Below are positions 1 to 8,070 of a stretch of 64,000 bases of DNA, piece by piece. Location: the NCBI RefSeq assembly GCF_000223215.1, contig NC_017243.1, forward strand, positions 2,046,001 to 2,110,000. The letters run 5' to 3'. Position 1 is the first letter of the stretch. Every line of letters starts with the position of its first letter. Source of the DNA: Brachyspira intermedia PWS/A (lineage in GTDB: Bacteria > Spirochaetota > Brachyspiria > Brachyspirales > Brachyspiraceae). Made by a program: the position numbers and the translations under genes. The notes below the pieces were generated by a model, which worked only from the letters and a program-made list of their open reading frames with translations, searched no databases and was not told the origin of the DNA.

Positions 1-1066
1 CATCATAAAAATCACCGCCGTTAATTCTGAAATCGCCATTAACATCATTAACAGCATAAGGCACCCAACCACCTGCAGGTTTTTGTCCGCCTTTAGTAAC
101 TTGTTCTACTATATAATTTCTATCTATAGCAAGTGATAATGCTTTTCTTACTCTAGGATCTTTTAAATATTGATTAGTAACATTTATAGGATAATAGTAT
201 GTAGCTATAAGAGGCTTAATCTGTATCAAACCCTCTTCTGTAAGTGTAGGTATATCCTTTTGAGGAGGTTCATAAGCCATATGTAAAGAACCGTCTTTTA
301 TTCCGGCAACAGCAGCAGCTCCATTTTGCATAAATACAAATGTTATCTTTTCTGCAACTATTGTATCAGCATTCCAATAATTAGGATTTTTTACCATTAT
401 GATATTTTCATCTATATTTCTTTCAGACATAACATAAGGTCCATTACCTATATAAGTTTCAGGGCTTAATGTCCATTTATCTCCATACTGCTCTATTATA
501 TCTTTTCTTAAAGGTGAAAATGTAGGGAAAGCAATTACTTCCAAGAAATATGCTGTAGGAGCTTCTAACTCTACAACTAATGTATGATCATCAACAGCTT
601 TTATTCCCAATGCATCAACAGGCAATTCTCCTCTTGTGATAGCCATAGCATTCTTTACAGGTTCATGCTGATAACTATACTCACTAGCAACTTTTGGATC
701 AACCTGTCTTTGCCAGCTGTATACAAAATCTTCAGCAACAACAGGTTTTCCGTCTGACCAAGTAGAATTAGTTCTCAAGAAAAATGTATAAGTTTTTCCA
801 TCTTCACTAATTTCCCAACTCTCAGCAACACCAGGAACAATTTTATTATTTCTATCTCTTACTGTTAATCCTTCAAACACATGAGATATATAAATTACAC
901 CGTATATTTGAGCATTCAAACTAGGGTCTATAGTTTTCGGTTCTACACTTAAATTTACGATTATTCCTTGATCATTAGTATTTCCTTTTTTGGAGCAAGA
1001 AGCTGCCAATAAAAGCACAAGACAAATACCAATGAAAAAAGATATGAAAATCTTTCTACTTTTCAT
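1..1066 (-). CDS. Oligopeptide ABC transporter substrate-binding lipoprotein (OppA/DppA family 5), C-terminus beyond window
   Basis: This is the N-terminal 355 or so codons of a family 5 extracellular solute-binding protein, which delivers peptides to an Opp/Dpp ABC importer at the outer face of the inner membrane. Seen: a basic N-terminus, a hydrophobic stretch and a lipobox LAAS-C with Cys24, so a lipoprotein. Family-type segments follow, including LSVEPKTIDP near residue 40, a GVAESWEISEDGKTYTF stretch near 75 and DPRVRKALSLAIDR near 320. The ATG is preceded by GGAG at good spacing. The gene runs off the left edge, so the missing part is about one third of the usual 530 residues. No permease or ATPase gene of the system is inside the window. 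The peptide preference cannot be read from sequence. Confidence 0.93.
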   Translation of the reverse strand, partial: MKSRKIFISFFIGICLVLLLAASCSKKGNTNDQGIIVNLSVEPKTIDPSLNAQIYGVIYISHVFEGLTVRDRNNKIVPGVAESWEISEDGKTYTFFLRTNSTWSDGKPVVAEDFVYSWQRQVDPKVASEYSYQHEPVKNAMAITRGELPVDALGIKAVDDHTLVVELEAPTAYFLEVIAFPTFSPLRKDIIEQYGDKWTLSPETYIGNGPYVMSERNIDENIIMVKNPNYWNADTIVAEKITFVFMQNGAAAVAGIKDGSLHMAYEPPQKDIPTLTEEGLIQIKPLIATYYYPINVTNQYLKDPRVRKALSLAIDRNYIVEQVTKGGQKPAGGWVPYAVNDVNGDFRINGGDFYD

Positions 1067-1100
1067 AATTGACTCCATTAAAATTAAACTTAGTAAATTA

Positions 1101-1129
1101 ATTTTATATAATTTTACAAACTTAGTCAA
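1101..1129 (-). promoter_or_regulatory. Sigma70-type promoter of the OppA-like gene
   Basis: On the minus strand there is TTGACT (1124-1129), a 17-base spacer and TAAAAT (1101-1106), 35 bases before the ATG. Inferred from consensus only. Confidence 0.6.
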
Positions 1130-1161
1130 TCAAAAAAAAATAGAAAAAATTATTACTAAAA

Positions 1162-2156
1162 TTAAATATTTTTTATTTGATTTATACATTTCCCTGTAAT
1201 TTTAAACTCAAAAATATTATCAATAGAAATACTTACCATATTAAGTAATGCCTCATCTGTATAAAATGCAAAATGAGGAGTTATTATAACATTATCCATT
1301 TTGAATAATTCTTCAATAATTTCATCTTTTAAAACTATATCTTTTATATCTTTATTAACATATTCTATTTCATTAGAGTATACGTCTAAAGCAGCTCCGC
1401 CTATATGTTCGCTTTTTAAACCTTCAAGCAAATCTTTATTATTAACTATTCCTCCCCTGCTCACATTAATAATATATACACCTTTTTTCATTTTATTTAT
1501 AGAATCTTTGCAAATCATATTTTCAGTTTCTTTACTATATGGTATATGATATATTATAGCATCACTATTTTTATATAATTCATCTAAACTGACATACTTT
1601 GCATATTGTTTTATTTCTTCTTTTTCTGTTCTTGAATATACAAATATATTCTTAGGCGAAAATCCTTTAAGATGTTTTACAGTTAAAGAACCTATTCTGC
1701 CTGTACCTATAACTCCAATATTTAAATTTCTTATCTCCTTTGCGACAAGTCCGGTTCTTGTATAATTTCTATTGTAGCCATTTATAAGAAGATTATTATA
1801 ATTCTTAATAAGAGATAACAAAGAAAGAATAGTAAACTCGCTCACAGAATTAGGAGAGTATGAAGGTACATTTGCTATTTTTATTCCTATTTTATTTGCA
1901 TAATCAATATCTATATTATCATATCCAACGGATCTGGTGCTCATATATTTTACGCCGTATTCTTTTAATTTATCAAGCACTTTATCAGTAATAGCATCTC
2001 TTGCATTGAAAACTACAGAATCAAAACCTTTGGCATCTTTGACATTATCAATATTTAAATGATGTTTATGTAATGTGAATTTGGTATTATATTTTTCTCC
2101 ATTAATTTAAAAAATTTTGCTTCATCATCTAGAAATGAATATACAACTATACTCAT
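1162..2156 (-). pseudogene. D-lactate dehydrogenase / D-2-hydroxyacid dehydrogenase, broken by a one-base frameshift
   Basis: NAD-dependent D-2-hydroxyacid dehydrogenase, of the D-lactate dehydrogenase type that reduces pyruvate to D-lactate. The long frame (272 codons from an internal ATG at 1980) has the Rossmann motif GTGRIGS, the catalytic-Arg segment NVSRGG, a Glu in the LDVYSNEIE segment and the catalytic His in TPHFAFYTDEA. The first 60 residues lie in another frame: an ATG at 2156 with a good AAGGA site starts MSIVVYSFLDDEAKFF, normal for the family, then hits a stop. One extra A in the A5 run (plus-strand T5, 2092-2096) joins both parts into one frame of about 331 codons, the usual family length. 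So this is a pseudogene, a phase-variable gene or a base-calling error. The catalytic part is otherwise intact, which argues for a recent or artefactual change. Confidence 0.85.
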
Positions 2157-2386
2157 AATTTTTCCTTAATAAACTACTATATAGTTTTTTTTAATATATT
2201 TATATACAAAAACATAATTTTTAAATATTATAAAGTCAATTATAAAAATTGTGAATCTCTGTAAAGTTCAATTTACAACACTTTTGCAACAGGCATACAG
2301 AACTAACAAACAATTTTTACTAGAAATAAACTATAAAAACTTATAGAAAAAGTTTGAATAAATAATATTAAATAATTAGTAATAAA

Positions 2387-3415
2387 TCAAGTTTGAAAGA
2401 AGAATACATATACTATAGCAATGAATACAAATATGATAATAGCACCAAGTCCAAACATAATCAATTTAAAAGTACCAATCTTAGAAAAGATTCTTTCAAA
2501 TAAACTTTTATTTTCCTCTTCCTTAGAAGGTTCTACATATAAATCTTTTTCAGGATTGAATAATTTTAATTTTATAGGTTCAATTTCTTCTATTAAACAG
2601 CAATATCCATCTATCAATTTTAATAAAATCTTAATAGATTTTTCTTCCACTGTTTTTTCTAAAACTTCAGCAGGAACTAAATATTTAGAATATTTATCTT
2701 TTTTTCCTTTAAGCTCAAGATATATTATATTTTCTTCTACTGTATTAGAATTTATAGTAACGATAACTTTATCACCTGGAACTATATCATTTATAGATTT
2801 TCCTCCTATAGGATCAACTACAAATGAAGCATTAATAAGTTTGTAAGTAGGAGGCTGAACTTCTTCTGCTTGTCCATTTTCAGCTTTAGTACCATCTCCA
2901 GTATTTTGATATGCTGCATGCATAGAATCTGTAGCTTCCATTTCTTTATTAACATTTTCTATAGTCGTACGTACAGCATTAATATCTATAATACTGCTGT
3001 TTATATCAAATGTACCTATATGAAAATCCATAAATCTATTCATGGTACTCGCAAATATATCAATAATAGAAATACTATTATTATTACTTTGATATATTAT
3101 AATATTATTTATATTTCTATCTTCATTAAATATATTTGAAATAAGTTCATTAAATTTATCAAAATATTGATTTTTTTCATTGTTTAATTTATTGTAAATT
3201 TTTATATGTTTGTATAATTCCAATAAATCAGTGTATGCATTTAAAAAAGTTAAAAGTTTTTTATCATCTGATATAACAAATGCAATATCTATCAAACTGC
3301 TATTATATTTATCTATAAAGAAAACAAGATATATATATTTGTTTAAATCAGTATACTCGGCTAATATTTTAATAGCTAATACTTCATCATTTGGACTTAT
3401 TTTTTGCTGTGACAT
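2387..3415 (-). CDS. Spirochaete-type hypothetical protein with C-terminal membrane anchor
   Basis: Function not recognised. The 342-residue protein has no signal peptide. Residues 1-150 look helical and cytoplasmic, a hydrophilic Gly/Glu/Gln linker lies near 165-185, and a beta-rich part near 190-290 holds GGKSINDIVPGDKV. The last 25 residues form one strong transmembrane helix ending FFFQT, so it is a tail-anchored type with the bulk in the cytoplasm. It is transcribed away from the TPR gene at 3603, and the 187-base gap holds a promoter for that gene. The start is the ATG giving MSQQKISPNDEV. No enzyme motif is visible. Confidence 0.75.
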   Translation of the reverse strand: MSQQKISPNDEVLAIKILAEYTDLNKYIYLVFFIDKYNSSLIDIAFVISDDKKLLTFLNAYTDLLELYKHIKIYNKLNNEKNQYFDKFNELISNIFNEDRNINNIIIYQSNNNSISIIDIFASTMNRFMDFHIGTFDINSSIIDINAVRTTIENVNKEMEATDSMHAAYQNTGDGTKAENGQAEEVQPPTYKLINASFVVDPIGGKSINDIVPGDKVIVTINSNTVEENIIYLELKGKKDKYSKYLVPAEVLEKTVEEKSIKILLKLIDGYCCLIEEIEPIKLKLFNPEKDLYVEPSKEEENKSLFERIFSKIGTFKLIMFGLGAIIIFVFIAIVYVFFFQT

Positions 3416-3522
3416 AAATTTATACCTATCATCAAAAATTCTAGCCGTTATTATATCATAAGTAATATAATAAACAATACCAAAACATCATCATATCAAA
3501 AAATAATTATTAAAATAAATAC

Positions 3523-3551
3523 TTGATTTTTTTATGTTTAATTATTATAAT
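3523..3551 (+). promoter_or_regulatory. Sigma70-type promoter of the TPR-helicase pair
   Basis: TTGATT (3523-3528), 17-base spacer, perfect TATAAT (3546-3551), 51 bases before the ATG at 3603. Consensus match only. Confidence 0.65.
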
Positions 3552-3602
3552 TGCTTATTCTAAATTAACAATTTTTAATAAATAGATTTTAAGAGGATTT
3601 TT

Positions 3603-4295
3603 ATGTCTGAAAATACAAATAAATTGCAAAAAAATGCTGAATTAATATTCACATACATATATAACAATAGAATAATATTCATATCAGGATTCGTTTTAAT
3701 AGTAGTAATAATAGCAGGAATTCTGCTTTATAGAGCAAATATAGAAAGCCAAGATGCTGCTAGTAATGTAGAATTTGAATCAGCATTAGCTTTATATAAT
3801 GTATATCAAAATGCACAATTACCGCCGGAACAATTAAATGATCCTGCCATAATAATAGATATTACTTCAAGATTTCAAAAAGTATATGGTGCTGCTAAAG
3901 GCAATAATCTTAAATTGAGAAGTGCTTATGCATTGGGCTGTGTTTATTATGATATAAATAATTATAAAGAAGCTGAAAAATACTATCAGGAAGTAGCAAA
4001 TTCTAGAGGGTTTTATTTACAGGAAACAGCAATGTATAATTTAGCTAATACACAAATAGGTTTAAGTAATTATACTCAGGCTGCATCTACTTTGGAAAAC
4101 TTTATAAAAGCATATCCTAAAAGCTATTTGCTTCCTCAAGCAACTTTAACATTATCTGATGTTTATCTAGCACAAAATGACAGAACAAAAGCATTAAATA
4201 CATTAAAATCTTGGACAACTAAAAACACAAATAATGTTGAATATCTTTCTTTATTTAGAGAAACTATCTCATTAATAGAAAATAATGTTTACTAA
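3603..4295 (+). CDS. Membrane-anchored tetratricopeptide protein (YfgM/BamD-like layout)
   Basis: A 230-residue protein with one transmembrane helix at about residues 22-45 (IIFISGFVLIVVIIAGILL) after a short cytoplasmic tail, then TPR-like helical pairs facing the periplasm. The repeats show as AYALGCVYYDINNYKEAEKYY and AMYNLANTQIGLSNYTQAAS, followed by a third unit with TLSDVYLAQNDRTKAL. This matches the layout of YfgM-type proteins, which help secreted proteins at the translocon, but the family assignment is inference. The ATG follows GAGG. The helicase gene starts 41 bases downstream in the same direction with no terminator seen, so the two are probably cotranscribed. Confidence 0.8.
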   Translation: MSENTNKLQKNAELIFTYIYNNRIIFISGFVLIVVIIAGILLYRANIESQDAASNVEFESALALYNVYQNAQLPPEQLNDPAIIIDITSRFQKVYGAAKGNNLKLRSAYALGCVYYDINNYKEAEKYYQEVANSRGFYLQETAMYNLANTQIGLSNYTQAASTLENFIKAYPKSYLLPQATLTLSDVYLAQNDRTKALNTLKSWTTKNTNNVEYLSLFRETISLIENNVY

Positions 4296-4336
4296 TAAAA
4301 TTATTATTATTAAATATTTCAAGTAAGGAAAAAAAA

Positions 4337-6031
4337 TTGAATAAGAATGCTCCTCTCATAGTTCAGGGCGATGGTACTATTCTATTAGATGTAAGTACTA
4401 AACATTTTGAAGAAATTAGAAATTTCATGCTAGTATTTGCAGAATTGGTAAAAAGCCCGGAATATATACATACATATAGAATAACATTGGTGTCTTTGTG
4501 GAATGCTGCTAGTTTGAATTATACATCAGAGCAAATACTTAGTTTTTTGAAGAAATATACATCTTATGAAATTCCTAAAAATATAGTAAAGCAGATTGAA
4601 ACTAGTATAGAAAAATACGGAAGAATAAAAATAATAAAAGAAGATGATAAATACTATCTTATAAGCGAAGATAAGAATATCATAGATGAAATTCTGCATT
4701 ATAAATTGATGATTAAATATATAAAATCACAAATTAATCCAAACAAATTGGAAATAGACGCTACATACAGAGGACATATAAAACTTGCTCTTATAAATAT
4801 AGGATACCCTGTTCAGGATTTAGCCGGATATAAAACAGGCGAAGAATATCATTTTCATATGAGAGATAAATTAGCATCAAGCGGAGATGATTTTGCTTTA
4901 AGAGATTATCAAAGAAATTCTGTAGATGCTTTCTATGCTGATGGAAAACCTGAAGGAGGTGCAGGAGTTATAGCTCTTCCATGCGGTACTGGTAAAACTG
5001 TTGTAGGAATTGCGGCAATGCATAAAACTCAGACAAAAACTCTTATAATAGTTACAGGCGTTACAGCATGTCGTCAATGGAGAGATGAAATATTGGATAA
5101 AACAGATATTCCTCCTGAAGATATAGGAGAATACAACGGACTCAATAAAGAAATAAAGCCTATAACAATAGCCACATACAAAATACTTACATACAGAAAA
5201 AACAAAGAATCTCCATTCGTGCATTTTGAATTATTCTTCCAGCATAATTGGGGATTAATAATATACGATGAAGTGCATTTGCTTCCTGCCCCTATAATAA
5301 AACTTACTAGTGAAATTCAAAGTATGAGAAGATTGGGGCTTACTGCTACTTTGGTAAGAGAGGACGGACTTGAAAAAGATGTATTCTGTCTTATAGGACC
5401 TAAAAAATTCGATATACCTTGGCGTGAATTGGAAGAAAAGAAATTCATAGCTGAGGCATACTGCTATGATATAAGAATACCATTAGATGATTCTCATAGA
5501 TCCGATTATGTTGTATCAAGCGACAAAGTGAAATTTAGAATAGCAAGTGAAAATGTATTTAAATATACAATAGTAAAAAAAATCATAGAAAAGCTTGAAG
5601 GTAAAAATATCCTTATAATAGGTCAGTATTTAGATCAATTAAATGAGATGAAAAAAAGAACAGGATATACTATAATCACAGGAAAAACTCCTCAAAGTGA
5701 AAGAGATATAATATACAAGAAATTTAAAACTGGTGAAATAAAAATACTTATAGTAAGTAAAGTTGCCAACTTAGCTGTTGATTTGCCTGATGCCAATGTT
5801 CTAATACAGATTTCTGGAACTTTTGGTTCAAGACAGGAAGAAGCTCAAAGATTAGGAAGAGTACTACGTCCTAAAAAAGGTGAAAATAAAAGCTACTTCT
5901 TTTCAATAATCACTACAGATACAAAAGAAGAAGATTTTGCTCATAAAAGACAATTATTTTTAACAGAACAAGGATATCATTACGAATTATTAGACAAAGA
6001 TTCATTTGAAGAATTGGAATTTAATAATTAA
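4337..6031 (+). CDS. XPB/Rad25-type DNA repair helicase
   Basis: Superfamily 2 helicase of the bacterial XPB group. Residues 1-170 match the XPB N-terminal damage-recognition-type region (start MNKNAPLIVQGDGTILLDV). The helicase core has Walker A GTGKT at 217-221, the DEVH box at 311-314 and a TATLVRED segment that contains the XPB RED motif. Helicase domain 2 has an arginine-finger segment (QRLGRVLRPKKGENKS). XPB enzymes unwind or translocate on DNA in repair; the substrate here is unknown. Start choice: the frame opens with TTG at 4337, six bases after AAGGAA, and there is no ATG at a fitting place, so TTG is the likely start. Length 564 residues is normal. It ends before a bidirectional hairpin. 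Confidence 0.92.
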   Translation: MNKNAPLIVQGDGTILLDVSTKHFEEIRNFMLVFAELVKSPEYIHTYRITLVSLWNAASLNYTSEQILSFLKKYTSYEIPKNIVKQIETSIEKYGRIKIIKEDDKYYLISEDKNIIDEILHYKLMIKYIKSQINPNKLEIDATYRGHIKLALINIGYPVQDLAGYKTGEEYHFHMRDKLASSGDDFALRDYQRNSVDAFYADGKPEGGAGVIALPCGTGKTVVGIAAMHKTQTKTLIIVTGVTACRQWRDEILDKTDIPPEDIGEYNGLNKEIKPITIATYKILTYRKNKESPFVHFELFFQHNWGLIIYDEVHLLPAPIIKLTSEIQSMRRLGLTATLVREDGLEKDVFCLIGPKKFDIPWRELEEKKFIAEAYCYDIRIPLDDSHRSDYVVSSDKVKFRIASENVFKYTIVKKIIEKLEGKNILIIGQYLDQLNEMKKRTGYTIITGKTPQSERDIIYKKFKTGEIKILIVSKVANLAVDLPDANVLIQISGTFGSRQEEAQRLGRVLRPKKGENKSYFFSIITTDTKEEDFAHKRQLFLTEQGYHYELLDKDSFEELEFNN

Positions 6032-6032
6032 A

Positions 6033-6072
6033 AAAGTTTAACGAATAAAAAATAATATATTCGTTAAACTTT
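6033..6072. terminator. Bidirectional terminator hairpin between helicase and EIIB gene
   Basis: A perfect 15-bp inverted repeat (6033-6047 with 6058-6072, arm AAAGTTTAACGAATA) lies between the two convergent genes. It is A/T-rich with A runs before and T runs after, so it can serve both strands. Confidence 0.7.
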
Positions 6073-6086
6073 ATAAATGATAATTA

Positions 6087-6344
6087 TTATAGAGTTGTTA
6101 CTCCTAGTTTTGCAATTTCATCATAAACATCTTTAACATTTTTACCTAAAACTACTTGATATTGTCCTGAATTATAGAAAACACCTGTTACACCTTCTAT
6201 TTTTTCAACTTCGGCATCTTTAATTTGTTCTCTATTTTTTACAATGAATCTTAATCTTGTAGCACAAAAACTAAGAGATTCTATATTATCTTTTCCTACT
6301 TTTGATAATATATCTTCTGCTATTTTTTTATAATTTAGTTCCAT
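6087..6344 (-). CDS. Orphan PTS EIIB domain (glucose/sucrose family)
   Basis: A single-domain, 85-residue EIIB of the glucose-sucrose phosphotransferase family. EIIB carries phosphate on a cysteine and passes it to the incoming sugar. Seen: the phospho-site segment LSFCATRLRF with Cys27, then VTGVFYNSGQYQVVLG, which is the conserved second half. The second ATG is taken as start because AGAGG sits six bases before it; the frame could open 15 bases earlier but without a ribosome site. No EIIC, EIIA, HPr or EI gene is nearby, so its membrane partner must be elsewhere or it has a regulatory role. Confidence 0.88.
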   Translation of the reverse strand: MELNYKKIAEDILSKVGKDNIESLSFCATRLRFIVKNREQIKDAEVEKIEGVTGVFYNSGQYQVVLGKNVKDVYDEIAKLGVTTL

Positions 6345-6440
6345 ATAAAACCTCTGCATATTTTAATATATTTTTATTTATTAATTATATATCTTTTTGA
6401 TATATTTACAATAAATATAAAAAATTACTTTATTAAAAAA

Positions 6441-6527
6441 TTAAGAAAATAAATCATTTAATCTAAAATCATAAATTAATATTTTGCTTATATCTTTTTT
6501 ATTTTTAGTTTTTTGAAATCTAACGAA
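6441..6527 (-). pseudogene. C-terminal scar of a DUF285-DUF4132 protein
   Basis: Directly after the stop of the neighbouring repeat gene, and in the same frame, translation continues FVRFQKTKNKKDISK and ends YDFRLNDLFS. The full-length paralogues end with ...ENKKEISKRF...DFRLTDLF, so this is their last 27 codons with a few residues missing. It shows that the truncated paralogue upstream lost its C-terminal domain by an internal deletion. Confidence 0.75.
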
Positions 6528-7691
6528 TTAAATATCTAGTGAAAAATCTTCTTCAAGTTTTTTTCTTAATTTTACAATTCTTCTATTTTTATCTTTTGCA
6601 ATAAGATCATATATTTCTTTGACATTATCTTTTGTTATAGTTATATAATCTTCTTTAGGATAAAATGCTTGCATATATATTTTAAGTCTTGTATGCAATT
6701 TATTTTCATCATCACAAATTAAAGTTATATCTTTTAATTTATCCAAATTCCAATGTTCTAAAGATTCATAATGATCAAACTTTTCTGCATATCCAAACAT
6801 AAACTCTATGTTAGTTACTTTTTTTGTATCCCATTTATCAAGCGGCTGATTAAAACTTTCTGCTGACAGAAACATACAGCTCATATAGTTTACATTAGAC
6901 ACATTCCAGCTATTTAAAGGCTGATTAAAGTTTTTACAATTATCAAACATTCTACACATATTTTCAACATTTGAAGTATCCCATTTATCTAAAGGCTGAT
7001 TAAAATTCTCACAGCTATTAAACAAATCTTCCATGTTTTTTACATTAGATACGTCCCAGTCATTAAGAGGCTGATTAAAAAAGGTACAATAACTAAGCAT
7101 ATTTGATAAATCTTCAACTTTACTAATATTCCAATTATTTAAAGGCTGATTAAAGTTTTTTGCCAGATTAAACATAAAGGACATATCTTCAACATTAGAA
7201 GTATCCCATTTATCTAAAGGCTGATTAAAACTTTCTGCTAACTTAAACATACCTCTCATATCTTTAACTTTAGATACATTCCAGTTATTTAAAGGCTGAT
7301 TAAAGTTTTTTGCCAAATTAAACATAAATGACATATCTTCAACATTAGAAACGTCCCACTTATCTAAAGGCTGATTAAAACTAGAACAATAAGCAAACAT
7401 ATTACTCATCTTTTTAACTTTAGATACATTCCAATTATTTAAATTAGGATTAAAATCTATTCTTGATAAGTCTAAAATAAAATTAAAGTCCATAGAGGCA
7501 AACATATAAGACATATCCTCAACATTAGAAACATCCCAATCTTCTATGCCTTCAAAATCTTTTCTTTTACTTTCATGAAAAAGATAACTCATATCTGTAA
7601 TAAGGCTTGTATCAACACAATCAAGCTTTATACCGTCTTTAAATACTAATTCTTTTAATTCTTCTTTTGTAGCTGGTTTGTATTTTTTCAT
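6528..7691 (-). CDS. BspA-like DUF285 repeat protein, truncated paralogue lacking the DUF4132 domain
   Basis: A 387-residue protein with the family header (MKKYKPATKEEL..., ...DVDTSLITDMSxLF in the paralogues, here with CVDTSL) and about eleven 25-residue DUF285 repeats of the type FNQPLDKWDTSNVEDMSFMF between residues 45 and 320. The post-repeat segment (DYITITKDNVKEIYDLI) is present, but the protein stops at LRKKLEEDFSLDI, exactly where the five full-length neighbours run on into 470 more residues. The remnant just downstream proves the loss. No signal peptide is seen, so it is probably cytoplasmic. Whether the repeat half still works alone is unknown. Expression is plausible: a promoter lies in the adjoining element end and the start has a usable ATG. 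Confidence 0.85.
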   Translation of the reverse strand: MKKYKPATKEELKELVFKDGIKLDCVDTSLITDMSYLFHESKRKDFEGIEDWDVSNVEDMSYMFASMDFNFILDLSRIDFNPNLNNWNVSKVKKMSNMFAYCSSFNQPLDKWDVSNVEDMSFMFNLAKNFNQPLNNWNVSKVKDMRGMFKLAESFNQPLDKWDTSNVEDMSFMFNLAKNFNQPLNNWNISKVEDLSNMLSYCTFFNQPLNDWDVSNVKNMEDLFNSCENFNQPLDKWDTSNVENMCRMFDNCKNFNQPLNSWNVSNVNYMSCMFLSAESFNQPLDKWDTKKVTNIEFMFGYAEKFDHYESLEHWNLDKLKDITLICDDENKLHTRLKIYMQAFYPKEDYITITKDNVKEIYDLIAKDKNRRIVKLRKKLEEDFSLDI

Positions 7692-7722
7692 AAATTAATC
7701 CTTATTTTAATTATGTACATTA

Positions 7723-7751
7723 TATATACCTAAACAATTATATTTAGTCAA
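7723..7751 (-). promoter_or_regulatory. Outward promoter in the left end of inverted-repeat element A
   Basis: Minus strand TTGACT (7746-7751), 17-base spacer, TATATA (7723-7728), 31 bases before the ATG at 7691. It lies wholly inside the terminal inverted repeat of the element. Confidence 0.55.
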
Positions 7752-7971
7752 TTTTAGTTCTTTCAATTTTACTGTTTGTGGTGGCTAGCCCCCACACCCC
7801 CAGTTCTTTTGTTGGCACAAAGAACCAAAAAGACTGCATTTTTTAACTTAAATCTAAGTTTGTTTATACTTTTCAAACATACATTCTTAATATAAAATAA
7901 TATTTTATACTATTTATAAATTATAATTACATCCATAAAGAACTAAAAATTGAAAATTGTTTAGGTATATA
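7723..7971. repeat. MITE-like inverted-repeat element A
   Basis: About 250 bp filling most of the 379-base gene gap. The left end TATATACCTAAACAATT is repeated in inverse at 7955-7971 (17 of 17), and the inverse repeat resumes with CAATTTT-AGTTCTTT further in. A G+C-rich island at 7778-7803 (GGTGGCTAGCCCCCACACCC) is followed by an inner hairpin (GTTCTTTTG...CAAAGAAC). No coding capacity. Related copies lie at 10799, 13842 and 19291. The right end lacks a clear -35, so only the left end looks like a promoter. Confidence 0.7.
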
Positions 7972-8024
7972 CCAAATTAAATAAAATATCTAACAGTTAA
8001 TTATATATTTTATTATTCTTAAAA

Positions 8025-8055
8025 AGAGCAGATAACAAAAAATGATACCTACTCT
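8025..8055 (-). terminator. Rho-independent terminator of the 8071 gene
   Basis: Read on the minus strand, AGAGTAGGTA pairs with TATCTGCTCT (two G-U pairs) around an A/T loop and is followed by TTTTT. The same stem family recurs at 16801-16840 after another paralogue. Confidence 0.7.
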
Positions 8056-8070
8056 ATTATTCATATACAA

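Noticed and set aside
1301-1549. 82-codon plus-strand frame inside the D-lactate dehydrogenase gene
   Set aside because: Reverse-strand shadow of conserved catalytic sequence.
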